DNA of 64,000 bases, taken from NCBI RefSeq assembly GCF_920984665.1, contig NZ_CAKLBP010000003.1, forward strand, positions 186,001-250,000, written 5' to 3'. A model generated the notes under the pieces. That model was not told where the DNA came from. It ran no database searches and saw nothing but the letters and a program-made list of their open reading frames with translations. Made by a program: the position numbers and the translations under genes. This document shows, in pieces, positions 1 through 7,762 of this stretch; the first letter of the stretch is position 1; every line of letters begins with the position of its first letter. This stretch comes from Pedobacter sp. Leaf170 (GTDB taxonomy: Bacteria > Bacteroidota > Bacteroidia > Sphingobacteriales > Sphingobacteriaceae).

Positions 1-44
1 AATGTTTTCTATAACGCTCAAGCTTTTTTTTTAAAATCAGATTT

Positions 45-287
45 TTAAGAAACCTGAGGTGTTATTGAAATTCTACTAATGATTTCATCGAGTGCATCAG
101 CCTCGATAGCTACATTTTTAGAAGCGCACCATTTTTCATTTTTATTATCTAGCCAGACACAAAAAGAATGGTAACCATCTAAAACAACAGCATAAGTTTC
201 ATGAAAGTCGTCGTGTATTCGCATGCAAAAACCTTTAAAAATCTTGCCTCGAACAATAAATTGCAGAGTTGAATAATTTTCTAACAT
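45..287 (-). CDS. small hypothetical protein (80 aa)
   Basis: I do not recognise this family. The 80-residue product has no signal peptide or membrane segment and is a mix of hydrophobic beta-like stretches and charged residues with two Cys and two Trp, which suits a small soluble globular protein. It reads from ATG at 287 to a stop at 45 and is followed on the minus strand by an AT-rich tract at the window edge. The upstream neighbour on the same strand is the hotdog thioesterase, about 100 bp away, so co-transcription is possible but not shown. Coding status rests on a clean ORF of plausible composition only. Confidence 0.55.
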   Translation of the reverse strand: MLENYSTLQFIVRGKIFKGFCMRIHDDFHETYAVVLDGYHSFCVWLDNKNEKWCASKNVAIEADALDEIISRISITPQVS

Positions 288-387
288 GGCTCATTATATT
301 TTTGGTTAATTTATAACATTGAGATAAGGAGAATGTTTTGTTAATTTAAAGGAATTGATAAATTTTCTCAAAACCAATAAGAATAGC

Positions 388-828
388 TTAACCTATATTT
401 AACATGTTAGAATAACCTTTAGCAATTAAGCGATTTTTTGAGGGCAAAAAAACTTCACATTGAAGATTTAAAATGGTTTTTCCCTTTTTTACGATAGCCG
501 TTTCTGCAATAATTTCTTCACCTTCGTTTACCGGTGCAAAATAGTCGATGTAATTGTTTACGGTTGTAAAACGATCATTTAAACCCATTGTAAATACTGT
601 GGCTCCTATTAAATCATCAATTATGCCAGCAGTAACACCGCCGTGCAAAATTTGAAAAGGATTTGTCATTTCCTTTCTAACCGTGTATTTACAAACAAGA
701 ATGCCGTATTCTGCCTTTACCAAAACCGGCGCCAGCCAATTCATATAATTAGATGGCGAATTCGAAATCACTGCACCTATTGATGACCTTAAAAAATTAA
801 GTCGCTGTTCGCTTAAAGATTCTTCCAT
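388..828 (-). CDS. PaaI-type hotdog thioesterase
   Basis: The 146-residue protein has the length and pattern of a single hotdog-fold acyl-CoA thioesterase of the PaaI/4HBT group. The HGG motif near residue 62 starts the central helix, followed by a GIIDDLIGATVF helix, then the beta strands ending in KGYSNML. These enzymes hydrolyse acyl-CoA thioesters in the cytoplasm; the substrate cannot be read from sequence. It is a single gene between a small unknown gene and the TonB receptor, all on the minus strand, with 147 bp separating it from the receptor stop. Confidence 0.85.
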   Translation of the reverse strand: MEESLSEQRLNFLRSSIGAVISNSPSNYMNWLAPVLVKAEYGILVCKYTVRKEMTNPFQILHGGVTAGIIDDLIGATVFTMGLNDRFTTVNNYIDYFAPVNEGEEIIAETAIVKKGKTILNLQCEVFLPSKNRLIAKGYSNMLNIG

Positions 829-975
829 AAAGTAAAGATAATGAAAATGGATAAGGGATGATGTAAGAAGGATAATGAGAAGTGAATTAGGTGTAATTAG
901 CTATTTAATCTCCCAATACCAGCAAAACATCAACCAGCTCAACTCGGTTACAGCTCATCCATCATCCACTTTACA

Positions 976-3435
976 TTAAAAAGGTATAATGGCTTTAAAA
1001 CTAAAATTTCTGCCCATGTTAAAAATACCGTTTTTATCATTTGGAGAATCCGTGTAATATTCAAAATATTTTAAGCGATTTAAATGAGCCTGGTAAGCTG
1101 TGTTAAAAATATTATCGCATTGAATGAAAACATCAAGAACTGTTTTATTAGACTTTGATTTTATCCCTGTGCCAATTCCGGCGTTAATTAAGGTATAGCC
1201 CGCAGTAAAACTTTCGGTATCATCTAAAGCATAAAATTTATTCTGATTCGCAGCAATAACGGCATCTATCTTAAAATAAGGTTTGCTAAATAAAATGTGC
1301 TGTGTTGTTGAAGTCAGCTTAATCTCCGATCGAATTTGCAATGGCGGAATAAATGGCAAATACTTAGCTTCATTGCCATATTGATTTAAAAGAGCTTCAT
1401 TTTTATTCAAACCAACTACGTAAGCAATGCTATTATTAAAACTTAGCCATTTTAAATTTGAAGGATGAATATTTGCACTAAACTCTGCACCATAAAGTCT
1501 GGCTTTAGATTGTTGATACTGATACGTTAAATTTCCAGGGACTACCACAACTGGATTTCCATTTTCATCAGTTAACCTGGATTGATAAATGTAATTTTGT
1601 ATATCATTATTAAAAACTTCAAGATTCAAATCTGCATCTTTAAAATAGCTGATAATGCCTAAATCTTGCTGAAGGTTAAATTCTGGTTTAAAAGTTCGGT
1701 TACCTAAATAAACGATGTGTGCTCCCGGATCTAAGCCATTAGATCCAATTTCTGTAATATTTGGCGCCCGATAACCCCTTGCAAGGTTCGCCTTGATTAA
1801 AAATTTTTCTGAAATATTGTAAGTTAAGCCCAAACTTCCCGATAGGCCATAATAATTTCTTTTAAAGTGAGGAAATTGCAGCGTTGCATTTGGCGCATTA
1901 GAATCAACTTTTTCACCAAAACCTGTTTGAGAATTTGTACCTACATAAAAATTATTCCAGCTAATGTTCCTCCTATCCAATCTTACGCCTCCAGATACAT
2001 CTACCTTTCCAAAACTTTTCTTGGCAAAATAAAATGCACCAATATCAAATAAATCATAATCAGGTATAGGGAAATCTGTTGCATTTTTACTCCTGTTTCC
2101 TTGCAACATACCATTAATACCAATTGTACTTTCCATGTCTTTAATGTCAGGCAAATTATATTTAATATCATAGTTTAAGGTATTTAAAACCACATTTAAG
2201 CCCGCCTGACTTGGGAAGGTTGGATGGTTATATTCTCTGCGAACGCTTTGCTGCCCACCAATTAAAAAGTTTAAATCGCTGTTTGCAAATTTTATCTGGC
2301 TCGTATTGTAAAATCTAAAATGTTGAATATGTTGATGGAGCGGATTTATAACGTAGCTTTTTAATTGATTATCAGCAACAATCGGTCGGTTTTTTATATC
2401 ATCTCCAAAATCGAATATTTGCTTTGTAAACTGTCTAGTTAAAGAATCTCTGCTACCATCCGGAATTTCCATTAAGTTGTCGTAATAAGTAACCGCAGTT
2501 TTTGAATAACCCCATTTTTTATCAATCCTTGCTGAAGCAGATAGATTAAATTCCTGAAAAGCAGTACCGAAAACATATCCATCAACCTTATTATAATAAT
2601 TATGGGCAGCTTTTCCTGTAGCCCTAAAAGCATATTTCCAATCATTTTTTGCATAAAGCAAACCTAATGATGTGCCAACCATCCCATTATTGCTTTGATA
2701 ATTTATTGTTACATCGCCTTTTAAAGTATTATCTGAAATATCAATACTGCCTGGAATCATATTTATTACGCCCGCCAGTGCATCAGAACCATAAGTTAAA
2801 CTTGCCGGACCTTTAACTACTTCTGCTCTTGATATCCCGTATTCATCAACTTCAATTCCATGCTCATCACCCCATTGTTGACCTTCTTGGCGCAAACCAT
2901 CATACAATGTTAGTACGCGATTATAGCCTAAACCTCGTATAAAAGGCTTTGAAACATTCGGACCTGTTGTAACTGCCGAAACGCCGGGAATACCTTTAAC
3001 AATAGCATCAATAAGATTTGTATTTACATTTTGATCCATATTTCTTTTAGAAAGCACTGCAATCGGTACAGGGCTCTTCCTTAATTCAGTTGCCCTGCTC
3101 ATGCCTGTTATCACCACATCATTTAAGTTTGATGTATTTTCAGTTAGTTCGATTTTCACTGTCGAATCAGATTTTAAGTCAACCTTGTATTTTAAGGACT
3201 GATAACCAATACCTGAACAGATTAATTGATAGCTTCCTGCAATGAGTTCGCCAATTTTAAATATGCCTGATGAATTTGTTTTTGATGTTATCGTTCCGGG
3301 ATATAGCTTGACCGTAATGCCCTCAACGGGTAAATTTTTGGAAAGAATTGAACCTTGTAAAGTTAATTTTTGCCCTAAGACTATATTCGGAATAAAAGAA
3401 ATTAGTAATGCAATAAATAGGGATTTAAAAGACAT
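976..3435 (-). CDS. TonB-dependent outer-membrane receptor
   Basis: The 819-residue protein starts with a Sec signal peptide (hydrophobic stretch to about residue 21), then a CarboxypepD_reg-like beta-sandwich (about 25-105), a TonB plug with DVVITG and the plug-end motif KGPASLTYGSDALAGVINM (about 110-230), and a beta-barrel ending in aromatic FSFKAIIPF, as expected for BAM-inserted barrels. It imports a ligand through the outer membrane with TonB energy. The ligand is not evident; a His/Asp/Glu-rich plug stretch (QQWGDEHGIEVDEYG) could bind a metal or metal complex, which is inference. It is not a SusC/SusD pair: no SusD lies nearby. A good Bacteroidota promoter lies just upstream. Confidence 0.9.
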   Translation of the reverse strand: MSFKSLFIALLISFIPNIVLGQKLTLQGSILSKNLPVEGITVKLYPGTITSKTNSSGIFKIGELIAGSYQLICSGIGYQSLKYKVDLKSDSTVKIELTENTSNLNDVVITGMSRATELRKSPVPIAVLSKRNMDQNVNTNLIDAIVKGIPGVSAVTTGPNVSKPFIRGLGYNRVLTLYDGLRQEGQQWGDEHGIEVDEYGISRAEVVKGPASLTYGSDALAGVINMIPGSIDISDNTLKGDVTINYQSNNGMVGTSLGLLYAKNDWKYAFRATGKAAHNYYNKVDGYVFGTAFQEFNLSASARIDKKWGYSKTAVTYYDNLMEIPDGSRDSLTRQFTKQIFDFGDDIKNRPIVADNQLKSYVINPLHQHIQHFRFYNTSQIKFANSDLNFLIGGQQSVRREYNHPTFPSQAGLNVVLNTLNYDIKYNLPDIKDMESTIGINGMLQGNRSKNATDFPIPDYDLFDIGAFYFAKKSFGKVDVSGGVRLDRRNISWNNFYVGTNSQTGFGEKVDSNAPNATLQFPHFKRNYYGLSGSLGLTYNISEKFLIKANLARGYRAPNITEIGSNGLDPGAHIVYLGNRTFKPEFNLQQDLGIISYFKDADLNLEVFNNDIQNYIYQSRLTDENGNPVVVVPGNLTYQYQQSKARLYGAEFSANIHPSNLKWLSFNNSIAYVVGLNKNEALLNQYGNEAKYLPFIPPLQIRSEIKLTSTTQHILFSKPYFKIDAVIAANQNKFYALDDTESFTAGYTLINAGIGTGIKSKSNKTVLDVFIQCDNIFNTAYQAHLNRLKYFEYYTDSPNDKNGIFNMGRNFSFKAIIPF

Positions 3436-3462
3436 ATCAATTTATCTAAATATTTTTTTAGA

Positions 3463-3493
3463 CAAATCTAAATTTTAATTTAAATAAATCAAA
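3463..3493 (-). promoter_or_regulatory. Bacteroidota promoter of the TonB receptor
   Basis: Read on the minus strand, TTTG (3490-3493) is followed after 19 nt by TAGATTTG (3463-3470), matching the Bacteroidota -33/-7 consensus TTTG...TAnnTTTG. Transcription would start near 3457, leaving a leader of about 20 nt before the ATG at 3435. Confidence 0.6.
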
Positions 3494-3653
3494 TTATTTT
3501 TATTTAGATTATTGAAGTATGATGATTAGATTAAGGATATGGCTTCCATAAGATAAAATTCTTAAGCTTGAATAAAAAACAGAATAAAAGCAAAAATTAA
3601 ATAACTAATAATTAAAGGGTTAAATGATAGTTAAGAAATTATTCAAAATTATT

Positions 3654-3683
3654 TCTGCTTATTCGTAAGAACTTCTATATTTG
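3654..3683 (+). promoter_or_regulatory. promoter of tRNA-Arg
   Basis: TCTG at 3654-3657, an 18-nt spacer and TATATTTG at 3676-3683 match the Bacteroidota -33/-7 elements, the -33 with one mismatch. The -7 box ends 17 nt before the mature tRNA 5' end. Confidence 0.6.
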
Positions 3684-3700
3684 CACACACAAAAAAATGG

Positions 3701-3774
3701 GCCTCGGTAGCTCAGTTGGATAGAGCAACGGTTTTCTAAACCGTGGGTCAGGGGTTCGAATCCCTTCCGGGGTA
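3701..3774 (+). tRNA. tRNA-Arg (anticodon TCT)
   Basis: A 74-nt cloverleaf can be folded by hand: acceptor GCCTCGG pairs with CCGGGGT (two G-U pairs), D stem GCTC/GAGC, anticodon stem ACGGT/ACCGT enclosing loop TTTCTAA with anticodon TCT (3735-3737), T arm AGGGG-TTCGAAT-CCCTT and discriminator A. It reads AGA arginine codons. A promoter precedes it and an intrinsic terminator follows. Confidence 0.97.
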
Positions 3775-3780
3775 CTTTTT

Positions 3781-3813
3781 AAAGGCTTTCAGTGCAAACT
3801 GGAAGCCTTTTTT
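3781..3813 (+). terminator. intrinsic terminator after tRNA-Arg
   Basis: AAAGGCTTTC at 3781-3790 pairs with GGAAGCCTTT at 3801-3810 and is followed by a T run. Its 3' edge touches the stop codon of the convergent histidine kinase gene, so it may serve both directions. Confidence 0.8.
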
Positions 3814-4588
3814 AATTTATAATATTTTCTTCATTCGAAAGGCTTATCAGAGGAATCTTTACCGTAATCATAGTTCCGTTACTATTATCCAGCATAATGC
3901 TAGCCTTTAGTTGTTTTACACGCTCTTTTGCATTGTTTAAACCGGTAGAGTTTGATTTGATAATATTTGGATTAAAACCTACCCCATTATCCTTAATTAA
4001 AAAAACAATAGCACCTTTATAAATAGAAATTGCCAGCAGCACTTGTTTTGCCTTAGAGTGCTTAAGCGAATTATGTATTAATTCTTTAATTAATAAATAA
4101 ATGTCTCTTTTAGATTGATTATTTATTTGAACTGTTGGAATTACTTTAGGAAATGTAACTTTTAAAGATATATCCGAATAGGCGAAAAGCTTTCGAGATT
4201 GTTCGTAAATAAAGTCTATTAAATTTTCCAGTGTATCACCTTCAAGATTTAAATTCCAAGTTACCTCAACAATTTTTTCGCTCAGCTCATTTACCATTAG
4301 AGAGATTTGTTTTATCTCATCAGCACTGTTTCCATTTTTGAGCGCCAGTTCACAATATAATTTTAAGGCAGACAAATTCGGGCCTATTTCATCATGCATT
4401 TCTAAACTTATACGCTTACGTTCTGTATAAATTGCATTTTCATTTACAGAATCAATAAGGTTATTTTTTTTTCTCTGATTAAAAATTCTACGTAAAGAGT
4501 AGTAATGGATTATCCATAATAAACAAATAAAAATTACGAATATTGACCAATAACTATGTGGTGATTCTAAGATTAGGTATGCTTTCAC
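3812..4588 (-). CDS. minimal membrane sensor histidine kinase (HisKA_3/NarX-like)
   Basis: The 258-residue protein has one N-terminal membrane segment (about residues 14-30), a HisKA_3 dimerisation box with ERKRISLEMHDEIG (phospho-acceptor His65) and a HATPase_c domain with N box KELIHNSLKHS, G1 box KDNGVGFNP and G2 region STGLNNAKERV. This is the LiaS/NarX/UhpB-type kinase that pairs with NarL-type regulators, and one lies divergently 120 bp away. The protein has almost no sensory region: no TPR, 7TMR or periplasmic loop. Sensing must use the membrane segment or a partner. Confidence 0.9.
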   Translation of the reverse strand: MKAYLILESPHSYWSIFVIFICLLWIIHYYSLRRIFNQRKKNNLIDSVNENAIYTERKRISLEMHDEIGPNLSALKLYCELALKNGNSADEIKQISLMVNELSEKIVEVTWNLNLEGDTLENLIDFIYEQSRKLFAYSDISLKVTFPKVIPTVQINNQSKRDIYLLIKELIHNSLKHSKAKQVLLAISIYKGAIVFLIKDNGVGFNPNIIKSNSTGLNNAKERVKQLKASIMLDNSNGTMITVKIPLISLSNEENIIN

Positions 4589-4708
4589 TTAGTATAATAA
4601 TTACATATTTAATAAATATAATACTTATGCAAATGTAGTATTAAAAATGCATTATTATAGTATATTGTTTAATTAATGTATATCTTAGTACAAGTTAAAT
4701 TTGCAGTT

Positions 4709-5371
4709 ATGATTTCAATTTCTATTGTAGAAGATCACGATAAATACCGTAAAGCTTTGGTTTCGGCAATTGAACAGAACGACCTATTTAGCATTTCGGG
4801 AATTTATGTTAACGCCGAGGAAGCGATTGAGGGTTTGATGATACATACACCAAATATCGTAATTATAGATATAAAACTTAAGATGCTCAGTGGTATTGAC
4901 CTAATTAACCAAATAAAGGCCTTACTACCTGATACACAGTTTCTTATTTGTACTGGATATCAAAACGATGAGCATGTTTTTAGCGCACTTAAAGCTGGCG
5001 CTTCAGGGTACATTGTAAAAGGTGCAAGCTATTTAGAAATCCAGAACGCAATTGTAGAATTATATAACGGTGGCGCACCTATGAGCCCTTACATTGCAAG
5101 AAAAGTTATTGGCATGCTCCAACAGAAAACTGATGAAAATAAATTTGGATTAAGTCATCGGGAATTGGAAGTTCTGTCATCATTAAGCGAAGGACTTTTG
5201 TATAAAGAAATTTCGGAGAAGTTGAATATTAGCCAAAATACTGTCAAAAATCATTGCAAAAACATTTACAAACGCTTGCACGTTCAAAATAAGATTGAAG
5301 CACTGAATAAATTTGCCCAGTATAATTTTAATGGTTTTCTTTTGGAGAGCAATATTAACCTTGCTAATTAG
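4709..5371 (+). CDS. NarL/FixJ-family response regulator
   Basis: I place the start at ATG 4709 (MISISIVEDH), because an upstream in-frame ATG at 4676 would add 11 residues before the first receiver strand. The receiver has E8/D9, phospho-acceptor Asp54 in IIDIKL, Thr82 and Lys104; the C-terminal LuxR-type helix-turn-helix has LSHRELEVL...EISEKLNISQNTVKNHCKNIYKRL. It is therefore a complete phosphorylatable DNA-binding regulator, probably the partner of the divergent kinase. Its targets are unknown. Its stop overlaps by 4 bp the stop of the convergent small gene at 5368-5601. A TAAATTTG box at 4696-4703 lies very close to the start, so it is a doubtful promoter. Confidence 0.92.
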   Translation: MISISIVEDHDKYRKALVSAIEQNDLFSISGIYVNAEEAIEGLMIHTPNIVIIDIKLKMLSGIDLINQIKALLPDTQFLICTGYQNDEHVFSALKAGASGYIVKGASYLEIQNAIVELYNGGAPMSPYIARKVIGMLQQKTDENKFGLSHRELEVLSSLSEGLLYKEISEKLNISQNTVKNHCKNIYKRLHVQNKIEALNKFAQYNFNGFLLESNINLAN

Positions 5372-5601
5372 GCATCTTCACCATTCCAAATATCGTCATC
5401 TGCATGCTTAATCTCATCATGGCTATCCGTTAAAGAATGAATTTCTTCATGGTGATAATTTCTCTCCGGATTCTCAGGTAGCATATCCTCATCAGATGTA
5501 GAATGTTTTCTTAAATGCTCCGGTTTTTTAACTTCAGGTAAATCATCATGGATAACCGAAGGTTTTAATATTCTTTTTCCAGTATTCGACTGTTCTTCCA
5601 T
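5368..5601 (-). CDS. small hydrophilic His/Asp/Glu-rich protein
   Basis: This 77-residue protein is not recognised. It is highly charged, with no hydrophobic core or membrane segment and many His, Asp and Glu residues (for example NYHHEEIHS and HADDDIWNGEDA), so it is probably intrinsically disordered and could bind metal ions, which is inference from composition. It is convergent with the response regulator, with a 4-bp stop overlap, and is separated from the uxuA terminator by about 90 bp. No function is proposed. Confidence 0.65.
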   Translation of the reverse strand: MEEQSNTGKRILKPSVIHDDLPEVKKPEHLRKHSTSDEDMLPENPERNYHHEEIHSLTDSHDEIKHADDDIWNGEDA

Positions 5602-5689
5602 AATTACGATTTAAAATTTTTACTTAATTAAAGTAGAACGTTTAAGTGATGATTGATAACAAAGGTACACTATGGATGTTTTATATGCT

Positions 5690-5728
5690 AACAAAAAAGG
5701 TTCTGTTTGAAAATAAACAGAACCTTTT
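5690..5728 (-). terminator. intrinsic terminator of the glucuronide operon
   Basis: A 14-bp perfect stem (AAAAGGTTCTGTTT at 5695-5708 with AAACAGAACCTTTT at 5715-5728) has a 6-nt loop. Read on the minus strand it runs into six T residues, and it begins 2 nt after the uxuA stop codon. Confidence 0.9.
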
Positions 5729-5729
5729 G

Positions 5730-6905
5730 TTAATAATTACCAGTTACTCCAACTTCTAAGCCTCTCAATTCGGCTAAACCTCTCAAACGACCGATAGCTG
5801 AATAGCCGGGATTGGATTGTTTCGCCAAATCATCGAGCATTTGATGGCCATGGTCTGGTCTGAATGGAATTGATTTATCACGGAGGGCATTCTCTTCACT
5901 TAAAGCCTTCATAATTTCATACATATTTACATCGCCACCTAAATGATCTGCTTCATAAAAACTGCCATCTTCATCTTTCGTTACGTTTCGTAAATGCGCA
6001 AAATAGACTCTTTCTTTTACCACATTAAAAATCTGCAAAGCATTATTATCAACGCCTGCGCCTAAAGAACCTGTACAAAAACACACACCATTAAAAGGTT
6101 TGTCTACATTTTGCAAGATGTAATTAAAATCATCAATTGTACTGGCAATACGTGGTAAACCTAAAATCGGATATGGAGGATCATCAGGATGGATGGTCAT
6201 TTTTATGCCTTCATGCTCGCAAACATCAGCAATAGCAGATAGAAAATAAACCAGATTTTCTCTTAAACCATTGAAGCCGATTTTTTCGTATTCGCTGATG
6301 CTATTCCTTAAAGTTTCCAATTCAATTTCTTTTTCATTTGGAATTCCCATTAAAACATTAATCCTCAAATCATCTAATTGCTGCTGATTTAATGTTGAAA
6401 ATTTTGCCGCTGCACGTTCAAGAACAGATTTTGGATAATCGGTGTCAGCTCGTGGTCTTTTCAATATATAAATATCAAAAACAGCCAAATCAATCCAATT
6501 AAAATACAAAGCTTTAGAGCCGTCGGCCATTTCTAAATCCAACTGTGTTCTTGTCCAATCTAACACCGGCATAAAATTATAGCAAACGATTTTAATCCCA
6601 CATTGAGCTAGATTTTTTAAAGAAACCTTATAATTTTCTATGTATTTATCTGCATCAGCTCTTCGGGTTTTAATAGCCTCATGCACAGGAACACTTTCTA
6701 CAACAGACCATGTTAAACCAGATGATTCAATTATCGCTTTGCGTTCCAGAATATCTTCTAATGGCCAAATTTCTCCGTGAGGAATATGATGTAAAGCGGT
6801 AACAATTCCGGTTGCGCCAGCCTGTTTTACATCTTGTAATGAAACCGGGTCGTTCGGACCATACCAACGCCAGGTTTGTTCTAATTTTTTATATTTTTTT
6901 TCCAT
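5730..6905 (-). CDS. uxuA: mannonate dehydratase
   Basis: The 391-residue product has the full length and hallmark N-terminus of UxuA (TWRWYGPNDPVSLQDVKQAGATGIVTALHHIP, here described as residues 11-42 in two parts: TWRWYGPNDP and GATGIVTALHHIP). It dehydrates D-mannonate to 2-keto-3-deoxygluconate using a divalent metal, in the cytoplasm. Conserved His, Cys and Asp metal-ligand regions are visible (MTIHPDDPP, GVCFCTGSLGAG, AHLRNV, RPDHGHQML). It is the last gene of a minus-strand operon after the SDR gene (3-bp gap) and the GH2 gene, and is followed by a strong terminator. Confidence 0.96.
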   Translation of the reverse strand: MEKKYKKLEQTWRWYGPNDPVSLQDVKQAGATGIVTALHHIPHGEIWPLEDILERKAIIESSGLTWSVVESVPVHEAIKTRRADADKYIENYKVSLKNLAQCGIKIVCYNFMPVLDWTRTQLDLEMADGSKALYFNWIDLAVFDIYILKRPRADTDYPKSVLERAAAKFSTLNQQQLDDLRINVLMGIPNEKEIELETLRNSISEYEKIGFNGLRENLVYFLSAIADVCEHEGIKMTIHPDDPPYPILGLPRIASTIDDFNYILQNVDKPFNGVCFCTGSLGAGVDNNALQIFNVVKERVYFAHLRNVTKDEDGSFYEADHLGGDVNMYEIMKALSEENALRDKSIPFRPDHGHQMLDDLAKQSNPGYSAIGRLRGLAELRGLEVGVTGNY

Positions 6906-6908
6906 AAA

Positions 6909-7730
6909 TTATACTCCAGAATATGCTCCAAATCCACCATCAACAGTTAAGGTTTCTCCATTAACAAATTTCGATGCATCGCTTAACAGATAAACCAAAG
7001 CCCCAATTAATTCATCGGGGTTTCCAAACCTTTTAAAGGGTGTTTTATAAATAATCGCCTCTCCCCTTGCTGTTAAGGTTCCGTCTTGGTTGGTTAGCAA
7101 TTGTCGGTTTTGGTTTGTAATAAAAAAGCCAGGCACAATGGCATTCATGCGTAATTTTTCGCCATAACGGTTAGCCAATTCAACAGCCATCCACTTTGTG
7201 TAACTATCTATAGCAGATTTTGCCAAAGAATAGCCTAAAACCCTAGTAACCGCCTGCGATGCTGAAACTGATGAAATATTTACGATGCTACCGCCTTGCT
7301 TTGCAAGTTCTTTGCCGAATATTTGAGTTGGCAAAATGGTACCAAACAAATTTAAATCAAATGCCTGCTTTAAAGCGTCAATGTTTAAATCAAAAATATC
7401 TTTACCAGGTTGAACTACGGCTTCTGCAACATTTCCTCCCGCTGCATTTACTAAACCATCAATTTTTCCAAATTCGTTTGTTATTTTCGCATTTGCTTTT
7501 AGCAAATCTTCCTCGTTAAGTACATCAGCAATTATATAAATTGCTTTCCCACCGCTTTTAATAACTTCATTAACTCGTGCTTGGGCAACTTCTTCATTTC
7601 TACCAATAATAACAACTGTTGCATCAGCAGCTGCGAGTCCGTTTACAAATGCCTCTCCTAGTACGCCAGTAGCACCGGTTACAACAATTACTTTGTTTTT
7701 TAAGGAAAAGATATTCAATTCTTCAGTCAT
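6909..7730 (-). CDS. SDR-family D-mannonate oxidoreductase (fructuronate reductase)
   Basis: The 273-residue short-chain dehydrogenase has the TGATGVLG cofactor motif near residue 18, NAAGG, catalytic Ser in NISSVSA, and YSLAK with the catalytic Tyr and Lys, then the C-terminal GFFITNQNRQLL and GETLTVDGGF. Position between a glucuronidase gene and uxuA argues that it reduces D-fructuronate to D-mannonate, taking the place of the classical long-chain UxuB. That assignment is from context; the fold is clear. The gene is 32 bp downstream of the GH2 gene. Confidence 0.85.
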   Translation of the reverse strand: MTEELNIFSLKNKVIVVTGATGVLGEAFVNGLAAADATVVIIGRNEEVAQARVNEVIKSGGKAIYIIADVLNEEDLLKANAKITNEFGKIDGLVNAAGGNVAEAVVQPGKDIFDLNIDALKQAFDLNLFGTILPTQIFGKELAKQGGSIVNISSVSASQAVTRVLGYSLAKSAIDSYTKWMAVELANRYGEKLRMNAIVPGFFITNQNRQLLTNQDGTLTARGEAIIYKTPFKRFGNPDELIGALVYLLSDASKFVNGETLTVDGGFGAYSGV

Positions 7731-7762
7731 TAATAAATTTTAAATTGATAAAAATAATGCGG

